Origin: CTSoil-075 sp964292325
GTDB taxonomy: Bacteria > Bacillota > Negativicutes > DSM-13327
NCBI GenBank assembly: GCA_964292325.1
Contig: CAXYVG010000045.1
Location: 1-30,625, forward strand
Length of the DNA: 30,625 bases
Reading direction: 5' to 3'
Within the stretch, counting starts at the first letter, position 1. Every line of letters begins with the position of its first letter. Under the pieces are notes generated by a model that was not told the DNA's origin, did no database searches, and saw only the letters and a list, made by a program, of their open reading frames with translations. This document shows, one piece after another, positions 24,401-30,625 of this stretch. Position numbers and translations under genes: made by a program.

Positions 24401-26878
24401 AACGTAATAGCGAGGTTCTTTCGGATTTGAAAGTTTAATGATGTAGTGGTGAATTGCCGCGATTATCGGCTGAATATCCTTATTCCTCAAAACAGCAAGG
24501 CTTAATCCGTCTCTTGCATGAGGATGTAAACGGAAGTAATCCAGCATTAGGCGGAGAAGCAGCTTTGATTCACTGGTTTCGCGAAACATTTCTGAATCCG
24601 AGAATATTTCATCGTCATCTGCGCTATCGCTATAGTTAAGGAGCAACCGTGTAGATAAAGTTGTATCGCCGGATGATGGAGAACCTATGCGATGAATAAG
24701 CTCTTGACCTCGGATGTTTGTATCGAGATTTTGTTGCTCGTTGAAAAGTAGGCCGGATAACGGAGCTTGAATTTCCGAAAGGTCCAAATAAGTCCGCCAG
24801 ATATGCGGTTTAAATGCTTCACGTCTTGCACCGCTCTTAATTTCACGGGTGACCGCGTAATTGAAGCAGGAAACCGAGAATAAGACCTGCGCTTTTAACA
24901 TCTCAAGCAAAGCCGGATGAAGAACGGTAATTATTCCGGATTTCTCATACGGATCAGCATGCCAAGTTACACCGGCGCTTGATAGTCTACGTTCGATTAT
25001 CAGAAACGCGCGAATTAACATTCCAGCGGTTGGGGATTGAAGTGCATCGGCGTTTTCAGCAATTTCTAAACATGCATCAGAATAAGCGCGATGTAAGTCA
25101 TGCCATTCAGTTCCACTAAAAAGAGCGCCGAGCAATCCTTTTTTAACCGATTCCCGGATAAAAAGATGATATTTTTCGGCAAGTGTCCTAAGTTTAGGAA
25201 GTAGCGAATCAGTCGAATCTAGCCATTCTCGACTCAATAGATTGGTAAAAAACGACTCCTCTAAACGTGCATCGCGGGTACAATGCAACATAGCGCGTCG
25301 AATTTCATCATCCGCTGATGCTTTAAGCAACTCATCGTAGTATGGAAGATGAAAAACCGGCAGTGTGCATATTTCATTATGGTTAGTAAGAGCTTGGTTT
25401 GCTTTGAATAGAATCAGCTCCGCCAACCGGTATGAATGATTTTCAGGAAGACGCCACGCATATTTGCGCTGAAATGATTTAGAGTCATCGCCGTAGTAAA
25501 CAGTTACGGAAAATTCTAATTGAGGTTCAGCAGTGCGACTGTGTCGACATGCAATATCTTCAGTCAGTAACGAACATTTAACCGGAATAGCGTTTTCATC
25601 TACATCGTTCAGCAACAAATGTTCTGTAATGATATCGTCAAGCCCACCAATCAAGCGGCACAGATACTCCCTAGCGAATTCAGTGCTGTCTATCGTAGAA
25701 TCGTTCGCTTCGTCGTTTGTGCCCTCAATATCGTGTTTAAAGAGATCAGATGTTAGTGCGATTTCCGTGATCTGAGAATTGCTGATGGTATCTCGATCCT
25801 GATAAAAATCCCGTAGGCTTTGCCACAGTGCATTAAGTAGCATACCAACGGGACTACCGGAGATCTTTCTGAGACCTTTTGGCTTACTAATAGTAGGTTC
25901 TTTGAATTTAAGGATTTTATCGAAAATAGTTACAAAATCGCACCCCAGTAATTTTTGACGATCATCCTTATCGTCTGTTAAGACATAATTTTTTAATCCA
26001 TTTAGAAATTCTTCAACGCAAGCATATGGACCATACACCTCTTCCTCATCTAATCTAAATCCGAGGTTTTCATCCGCTAGATAGGCGGTATTTAGTACTT
26101 CAATTGCTTTCTTAGCCTTTTCGCGCTCTTTCGAATCTAAGAAAAGTGTGTAGTTGAAGAATGATCCAGCTTTATTGATGTATGGTGCTAAGGATTTTGT
26201 CTTTTGTTTAATGGAGAACCCCGAGAAAGACGGTAATCCAAAGGTACCTAACTCGGTTAAAATCGCTTGTTGCACCTGTGTAACTTCAACCGCATGATCT
26301 AAATCAAGACATTCCAGCCAGTCGCTTATTTGTAATATGTCACCTCGGCCATAATCAAGGAGTGGCTTTAAAAGTCGGTCAAAAGTTGATAACTCAATAG
26401 CCTCAACACTATGAATGCCGATACTTTGGAGTTTTGTACTTACCCAACCCTGAAAGCTACGCGACATCTCGTCATTCCAAATAGTTTCAAGATCACATGT
26501 ATGAAAATCAGCAAGACCAGCTGAATCGGTAACGCGATCAGCGCCACAAAGAACGACTAAAGATAATTTTCCATCTACGGGGGGTAAATTACGGTAAAAG
26601 GTCAAATTCCCTCGGTCGTCAAGCCATCCGTTATCTTCTGTTCGATTCTGTCCTTGAGTCGTCCAACCATCCGTTAAAACCTTTGCAATCTTCAAAGTAA
26701 GAACTGTATTAGTAGTTGCCAAACAGTAACTAGCAAGCGCATCTGCAATAGAGAGAAGATTTTTTTCTGGCATAGCTGGGATCATAAGAAGCATGCGGTG
26801 GCCAGCTGAATCGCCCAATTGCAGCTTTATTACTTTCTTTACGATGTGGTGCAACACGGAATTGACAAAATATTTCAT
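21404..26878 (-). CDS. sspH: SspH/DptH-like HerA-type ATPase of phosphorothioation-dependent restriction
   Basis: A very large (1824 residues) protein. The last ~360 residues are a HerA/FtsK-like ATPase: Walker A GASGMGKT (1484-1491) and Walker B VIVLDE (D1704, E1705), then SLMLATQTMSG. Before it lies a strongly acidic linker (PPDSDDDEDSTEWDEE and following). The N-terminal ~1350 residues are unrecognised and probably contain the DNA-processing activity. Length, domain order and position after two smaller genes match DptH/SspH, which with F and G restrict DNA lacking phosphorothioates. ATG 26878 has GAGAGGAAG upstream, 10 bases after sspG. The symbol follows the SspABCD context; DptH is the alternative name. 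Confidence 0.82.
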   Translation of the reverse strand: MKYFVNSVLHHIVKKVIKLQLGDSAGHRMLLMIPAMPEKNLLSIADALASYCLATTNTVLTLKIAKVLTDGWTTQGQNRTEDNGWLDDRGNLTFYRNLPPVDGKLSLVVLCGADRVTDSAGLADFHTCDLETIWNDEMSRSFQGWVSTKLQSIGIHSVEAIELSTFDRLLKPLLDYGRGDILQISDWLECLDLDHAVEVTQVQQAILTELGTFGLPSFSGFSIKQKTKSLAPYINKAGSFFNYTLFLDSKEREKAKKAIEVLNTAYLADENLGFRLDEEEVYGPYACVEEFLNGLKNYVLTDDKDDRQKLLGCDFVTIFDKILKFKEPTISKPKGLRKISGSPVGMLLNALWQSLRDFYQDRDTISNSQITEIALTSDLFKHDIEGTNDEANDSTIDSTEFAREYLCRLIGGLDDIITEHLLLNDVDENAIPVKCSLLTEDIACRHSRTAEPQLEFSVTVYYGDDSKSFQRKYAWRLPENHSYRLAELILFKANQALTNHNEICTLPVFHLPYYDELLKASADDEIRRAMLHCTRDARLEESFFTNLLSREWLDSTDSLLPKLRTLAEKYHLFIRESVKKGLLGALFSGTEWHDLHRAYSDACLEIAENADALQSPTAGMLIRAFLIIERRLSSAGVTWHADPYEKSGIITVLHPALLEMLKAQVLFSVSCFNYAVTREIKSGARREAFKPHIWRTYLDLSEIQAPLSGLLFNEQQNLDTNIRGQELIHRIGSPSSGDTTLSTRLLLNYSDSADDDEIFSDSEMFRETSESKLLLRLMLDYFRLHPHARDGLSLAVLRNKDIQPIIAAIHHYIIKLSNPKEPRYYVLPPDRRRPYAISVTFFTESTDDADVSHWIDQWQERWEAAETESKYQPYRECRFAVAHRLVEKGGLGSFQRLIKDNFEADISVFYDFIGVGSGVNRFENVPTFDITSRTLKFPILEKACCTIRNPAELYKRARVISNRQFVLGAQHANVMHCLKNKSSQTGTIIIGTGDFAPWRPVIDELHSKSEWVICIDPNMDERLLGNSSLSANNEREIIGFGSGVGTHGEDNYTISTEQFSLNDVHARLCASVRSLYAKSGWQAEDCQEVATGLLKVARLLSGLSLVRATGVDDQYIRDFMAYALTRKLLVNNETVLCDNLISLDAYRHWFDLAEDSHRPDLMWLKAKIGEDKRLKLEVQLIECKMALRSEEHLIKARFQINNGLDVLMSAFTPISSEPGHDLEDSRPDRRYWWMQLHRLIASKSEINRTQHVDVLAALERLAEGEYDISWSASVFAFWIDSSASSIEQIGYWQAGKTAETTAYIYAIGSEFVKHLASSSTDSSGGSIGYQEQATITETNICDSLEDCVLPPDSDDDEDSTEWDEENETDTDPISLETFDTSEIQLEPIIDFENNPEYVQAVESAEDIVDNTSSAPIIPEIAEFPTTVQETMVNILPETPNQGIAINTPQIPDRILLGTTGDGSRSVFWEFGNPALANRHMLIFGASGMGKTYAIQCILCEMAKLGQNSLIVDYTNGFLPDQLEETTRRILDPMQHVVRQSPLPINPFLPQSSNNGGILLSENENAVAKRIAGIFNAVYQIGDQQFSVLHRAIMEGVETYRADMSLDKMLQILDDYTDDKKIKAPAQSLHSKIRPFVLDSPFAFGAESINWDSLFTDSVKFCHIFQLAGMDMHSSRLITEFILWDLYGFLQSKGKKTDPKVIVLDEVQNLDHQDGSPLSKYLREGRKFGLSLMLATQTMSGMKKDERDRMFNADHKLFFKPADTELKAFAEIAAVTTRQRPDDWINKLSGLKKGECYSVGPSLNLVTNKIATLAQKITISSLDQR

Positions 26879-26888
26879 AGACTTCCTC

Positions 26889-28484
26889 TCAGTTGTTGCT
26901 ATCCGCTGGATTCACTACCAGCGCACATGAATCCGATAGATGAATCAGTAATCCAGCAGCTTCCAACATGTTTTGTAACCAGGAGTCGGTATCAACAGGC
27001 AAGTAAACACCGGTATTATCAACCCACTTGCTCGCCCGATTAAAGCCATCTGCATCAAAAACAAATCCGTGACGAAGTTCGACTTGATGCTTAAACGTAT
27101 CAAAGGTAAGTCGTCCACCAAGCGGAACTGTAGTCACAACCAAAAGACGCAAAAGTTGCTCATTCAATACGAATCGAGCCCCAGCTCCTCGGCGAGGCAC
27201 TAAAAAGCCAATTCGCTTTGCCAGCCCGACGAAAAGTTTCCCAGCGTAACGCCGATCTGTCTCTTTGAACAGTTTTTCAGGATCGCCATCGCCGTTTTGA
27301 GGTTGCACGCTGCTACTACGAATAGCCTGAAATATAAGTTTCTCCACAGCCTTAGCAGAATGATGAGAAATCCTCTTAATTGCCGGTCTCTTTTCTTCCG
27401 GGGCTGATATAGCCAAACGATAGCCAGGCCAGGTAGTTGGGTGTTCGGATTCAACATAACGAGCACTCTGCATTGCAAGGCTTCGAAGCACCTGAATAGA
27501 GCATACCGACTCCAGTAGGTAGAGTCTGTCGATGATATCGATATTTGCTTTGCATAACCGCAACAGATCTACCGCAAAAAGATAGCCTTCTTGCCAGCTT
27601 TCAGCTGGACACCAACCAGCTGATACAAAACGAGGAGAATCTCCGGACATATCAGTTGTTTCAGAAGTCTCGGACTCAATTCCTGAATCGATGAATTCGG
27701 CGATCTTAGTTACTGTGGAAGGACATCGGGCTAAAAGCCCCTTCAGTTCATTCTCTAAGGCTATGTGTAACTTTGATGGGTCTTGCTCGTCTTCATCAAA
27801 GGAGACTCCACTTTCTTTCACCCATTTCTGAATTGATTCTTTAGGCTGGCGAAGAGCATTGCAAATCTGCAGATAAAGAACTTCACCACCACGAGCAAGA
27901 AAAACATGTTGACCCATTGAAAAATATGTACCGAAGCTATCTAGTAAGTCATCCCATTTCTCTGGTTTACCTGAACGAGCTTTTGACTCTCTCCAAATAG
28001 TTTCACCAGCAAGGAATCCAGCTGAGACGGGAAGAAAACTCTGAGCACACCAAGTCCGACCACCACCCGCACCTTGAAAACCAAGCATTAAATTTTCCAA
28101 CGTGCGAATCACGTCTTCTTTGTTCCCAGAGCCCGACATAGAAATCTTCGACTTTAACCCATTCAACAAATCTTGATGGTGTTGTCGATGTGTAACATGC
28201 CGAGAATCCAACCTTGAAGCACCTAAGAAAGAAAATAATTTAAGATTGATACGAGATTTAGGAGCATATTTGAGTTCTGAGCTTCCCAATGACAGTAGAT
28301 TATCAACTGACGGGAGAGCTGTATCAAATCCTTCAGAATCAATTTTCTTACTTGATGTGACCAATAGTAAAAATTCGACCAAAAATTCGTTAGAGGTTTG
28401 ATCGAGGAATAAACGGTTCCCGAAGAGTTGAATCGCTGGGTTTTTTTCAAATTTTGCTATAGAAGGAAACGTTTCACAGGACAT
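26889..28484 (-). CDS. sspG: SspG/DptG-like restriction component
   Basis: A 531-residue protein from ATG 28484, with GGAGG five or six bases upstream inside the end of sspF; the in-frame GTG at 28487 is less likely. It overlaps sspF by 11 bases and ends 10 bases before sspH, so the three are one operon. No catalytic motif is visible. The protein is soluble and mixed helical, with QGAGGGRTWCAQSFLPVSAG as its most distinctive stretch and a C-terminal winged-helix-like part (LGGRLTFDTFKHQVELRHG). Assignment rests on gene order and size relative to DptF-DptG-DptH, plus general resemblance to the DptG family. Confidence 0.7.
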   Translation of the reverse strand: MSCETFPSIAKFEKNPAIQLFGNRLFLDQTSNEFLVEFLLLVTSSKKIDSEGFDTALPSVDNLLSLGSSELKYAPKSRINLKLFSFLGASRLDSRHVTHRQHHQDLLNGLKSKISMSGSGNKEDVIRTLENLMLGFQGAGGGRTWCAQSFLPVSAGFLAGETIWRESKARSGKPEKWDDLLDSFGTYFSMGQHVFLARGGEVLYLQICNALRQPKESIQKWVKESGVSFDEDEQDPSKLHIALENELKGLLARCPSTVTKIAEFIDSGIESETSETTDMSGDSPRFVSAGWCPAESWQEGYLFAVDLLRLCKANIDIIDRLYLLESVCSIQVLRSLAMQSARYVESEHPTTWPGYRLAISAPEEKRPAIKRISHHSAKAVEKLIFQAIRSSSVQPQNGDGDPEKLFKETDRRYAGKLFVGLAKRIGFLVPRRGAGARFVLNEQLLRLLVVTTVPLGGRLTFDTFKHQVELRHGFVFDADGFNRASKWVDNTGVYLPVDTDSWLQNMLEAAGLLIHLSDSCALVVNPADSNN

Positions 28485-30318
28485 CACTTACCTCCAGTCG
28501 TCCGTTGCTCACCGAGTAATGTTGGCGACGGAAAGTATGATCCGTATTCAATTTAACCAGCATAATACGATCTTCCGTAGTACCTGCGAGTTTCTGAATC
28601 TGAGCTTTAAACCTTTCCAAACGCTCTAAATACGCTGTTTGTAAGACTTCTCCTAGTTCGCCAAAGTGCCGCATTACCACATAGTCTAAAAATGGAAGGG
28701 TCAGTTGCAAACGTGCACCTTTAACGCGATCGCGTCCTTTTAAAATTAGATCCGTTCGACTTCCACCAGCTGCATTACCAGACACTTCAAGGATAAGATC
28801 CGTTGCGGTACTCCAATCCACCTCGGCTAAAACGACCTGAGCGCTCTGTCTTACTTCACTTCGACGGCGATTCAGTGTTACATAAAGTCGCCTATCGTTC
28901 TGGGTAGCCCCTTCAGGAAGGCGAACACCAGTAAAGTGTTCCTGCAAAACATGGAAAATACGTTGATCTAGTACAAACTCTTCATTGTGATCGAGCTTTG
29001 CATTAGTCTTCTGCCAGGACAGCCATCTAAGTATGGACGGTGAGCTCAGATACTGACTAAGGTATGATTGTTCTTGTTCCTTAAAGTCATATAGAAAATA
29101 AAGCAATCTACGTACCTGCTCACGAGCAAGATCTGGTGTAAAACCGAATCGAGTATCGTTCCCTGATCGCGAACCGTGCGCCCTTAATGATTCAAATTCA
29201 GAGTCGCAGTCTGCAACTCCAAACTGAAATTGTTGATTATGAGATCTTAACCAGAGACGACGTTCCCAAGTTGGACATGGTCGTTCACCAAATCCTTGCC
29301 GCTGTATCTCAATTATCGCTTGCATCTGCTGCGCAGAGGTATGCCCCACACAACCATTATCGCCAAAGAATCGGTTGAAAAACATATATTCGGTCTTACG
29401 CGGTACAATATTATTGCGGCGCATTTCTTCAAGATCAGTCTCTTCGACTCCAGAAGTAACAAGATAAGCCAAATGTTCCGTTATCTGCCTCATCGTCAGT
29501 CGAGTGCCGTACTCGTACATACGTCGATACGCAAGAAATATCCGGTCGAAAACTCTTTTCTTATTGTTAGTGATAACATCGATATTTAAACAAATTGGAC
29601 AAGTAGCTCGGCATTCACGATCAACACACTCAATCCATCTCTCTGGCGCTACCATTCTCTCAAATATCTCGCGAGCAAGATGTAGGTTATCCATCCGAGC
29701 CAGATTAAATACTCGAAATTCGACGTTTCCAAGTTTCAACTCACCTTCACCACGTTCAGCGCTGATGGCGGTCAAAATATCACTTTCCAATCTGGTCGCA
29801 TCAATATCTAAGTATGATGATTGATTCCGAAGCAGATCAAGTAATGTGCCGGTATTCGTTACAAGCAAAAAACGTTTTTCACCCTTTAGTAATTCCTGAA
29901 CAAGAGCGTCGTCCGCGGATTTGTGCCGCTCGCTAAGATCTTTGATTATTGAAACAGATTTACCGGAAATATCCTCTCGAGGCTTTAATTGAGTTGTTAA
30001 AGGTTGGTCGGCTGGAATATCAGAAAGATACTTAAAAACTTCCAAAGCGATTGTTGATTTACCATCACCTGCATGACCCGTTAGGATTACGTGCTTCCCA
30101 TAATCGCTATTAAGCTCGGTTAGAATGGTATTTGTTAACGGATGCGATACGTGGATATGTGCGAAAAACGGGTTACAGGCTTGAGATTCAGCGAGGGCAT
30201 TTTCATTACCGCCGCTTGATCTCTGAAGCGAATTAAGATAACCAACGAATGTATTCGAATATCGGTCAGTTGAAATTCTATTCATACTCGCTCCATCAAT
30301 GTCAGTTAAACTATTCAT
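28474..30318 (-). CDS. sspF: SspF/DptF-like ATPase of the restriction module
   Basis: A 614-residue P-loop protein with Walker A GHAGDGKS (81-88) after the strand KHVILT. Four cysteines C231, C236, C240 and C243 (ending TCPIC) probably form a zinc site. The rest is helical with a basic C-terminal region. It is the first gene of the module. ATG 30318 has CGAGG about 7 bases upstream; a second ATG at codon 12 is possible. In DptFGH/SspFGH systems the F protein is the ATP-using subunit that, with G and H, attacks DNA not protected by phosphorothioate. It is transcribed toward the modification genes, but from its own promoter region. Confidence 0.8.
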   Translation of the reverse strand: MNSLTDIDGASMNRISTDRYSNTFVGYLNSLQRSSGGNENALAESQACNPFFAHIHVSHPLTNTILTELNSDYGKHVILTGHAGDGKSTIALEVFKYLSDIPADQPLTTQLKPREDISGKSVSIIKDLSERHKSADDALVQELLKGEKRFLLVTNTGTLLDLLRNQSSYLDIDATRLESDILTAISAERGEGELKLGNVEFRVFNLARMDNLHLAREIFERMVAPERWIECVDRECRATCPICLNIDVITNNKKRVFDRIFLAYRRMYEYGTRLTMRQITEHLAYLVTSGVEETDLEEMRRNNIVPRKTEYMFFNRFFGDNGCVGHTSAQQMQAIIEIQRQGFGERPCPTWERRLWLRSHNQQFQFGVADCDSEFESLRAHGSRSGNDTRFGFTPDLAREQVRRLLYFLYDFKEQEQSYLSQYLSSPSILRWLSWQKTNAKLDHNEEFVLDQRIFHVLQEHFTGVRLPEGATQNDRRLYVTLNRRRSEVRQSAQVVLAEVDWSTATDLILEVSGNAAGGSRTDLILKGRDRVKGARLQLTLPFLDYVVMRHFGELGEVLQTAYLERLERFKAQIQKLAGTTEDRIMLVKLNTDHTFRRQHYSVSNGRLEVSDVL

Positions 30319-30405
30319 GCAAACCTCGAAGCGTCAGATGATAAAATGTTAGACTATTTCAAGCTTATATATACAAATCTCATACAACCTACCCCATCTA
30401 GTGAC
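30319..30405 (-). promoter_or_regulatory. Upstream region of sspF
   Basis: AT-rich 87-base gap between the WYL fragment and sspF. It holds TATATAAG and TTTATCAT stretches that could be −10 boxes but no clear −35 box. The CTGGA-N7-TCCAG palindrome seen at sspA/sspB is absent. Confidence 0.3.
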
Positions 30406-30575
30406 CTACTCGTGATATTTATTCACTGCATCCTTCATTTCCTTAACAATCTTTTCTTTCAACCACTCCGGCTCCAAAACATCAACATGTGATCCATGTT
30501 TAAGTATCTCCATCATTATTTCAGCTTCATGGGAAGCCGGGATAGTACGCACCAGCGAACCATCATCCTGTGATG
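30406..30575 (-). pseudogene. C-terminal remnant of a WYL-domain regulator
   Basis: About 56 codons ending at TAG 30406-30408 encode SLVRTIPASHEAEIMMEILK and GSHVDVLEPEWLKEKIVKEM, the usual end of WYL-domain transcription regulators (a G-x-x-V-x-VLEPEWL pattern before the last helix). Reading upstream, the frame passes into an insertion-sequence end and meets two TAA codons at about 30597-30602. The start and DNA-binding domain are lost from this copy or lie beyond the insertion. WYL proteins often sit upstream of, and repress, phage-defence operons, fitting its place before sspF. Confidence 0.65.
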
Positions 30576-30625
30576 TGTCAACACTTTTCCGGACACTTTA
30601 TTACACAATTTTTTGCATCATTTCA
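30576..30625. mobile_element. End of a second insertion sequence, running off the window
   Basis: From TGTCAACACTTTTCCGGACA the sequence resembles an IS terminal repeat beginning with TG. It breaks the WYL gene and brings in-frame stops. Only 50 bases are visible, with no transposase, so the family is uncertain. Confidence 0.45.

Noticed and set aside
1..30625. CRISPR array, tRNA or rRNA genes, SspE, integron integrase
   Set aside because: I looked for repeated spacers, cloverleaf-like genes, an SspE-type single restriction effector and an IntI-type recombinase and saw none. The three tyrosine recombinases lack the extra IntI helix motif as far as can be judged and form their own operon.

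Overview
The window looks like a defence-rich mobile island from a moderately AT-rich gammaproteobacterium. The lineage is inferred only from the kinds of genes present (a GmtX-like protein, an SspABCD/SspFGH locus, integron-type cassettes, IS3 elements). No rRNA, tRNA or core housekeeping gene is present to place it more precisely.

Layout. 1-5.8 kb: a GIY-YIG-type protein, a strong terminator, then a tightly packed four-gene operon of three different tyrosine recombinases and a small coiled-coil protein. This resembles the gamma-mobile-trio / Tn554-type / recombinase-in-trio modules and probably moves the island. 5.8-8.1 kb: a small unknown gene, an XRE regulator, and a metallophosphoesterase paired with an Xre/MbcA/ParS (DUF2384)-like protein. 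8.1-8.9 kb: a scar of decayed DNA holding the 3' part of a dead IS3 transposase and a fragment of a repeat protein. 9.0-15.4 kb: a complete DNA phosphorothioation module, with sspA (cysteine desulfurase) divergent from sspB (DUF4007), sspC (P-loop NTPase) and sspD (PAPS-reductase-like). The shared promoter region carries two matching 17-bp palindromes.

15.5-19.6 kb: a block on the minus strand that reads as an integron cassette array without its integrase. A trypsin-like protease plus Mrr-like nuclease pair, a uracil-DNA-glycosylase-like protein and a Lit-type metallopeptidase are each followed by an attC-like imperfect palindrome, in two cases overlapping the stop codon. 19.7-20.9 kb: an intact-looking IS3-family element that has cut a DUF4007-like gene. 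20.9-30.3 kb, minus strand: that truncated gene and the large SspF/SspG/SspH (DptF/G/H-like) restriction module, read from the right. The right edge holds the last ~55 codons of a WYL-domain regulator, cut by the end of another insertion sequence.

How it works together (family knowledge plus inference): SspABCD places sulfur in the DNA backbone to mark self DNA, and SspFGH attacks DNA lacking the mark. The cassettes and the phosphoesterase pair would add independent abortive or nucleolytic defences. The recombinases and IS elements explain assembly and erosion of the island. The parts least explained by known systems are the protease-nuclease cassette, the phosphoesterase-DUF2384 pair, the second DUF4007 gene beside SspH, and the paired operators at sspA/sspB.
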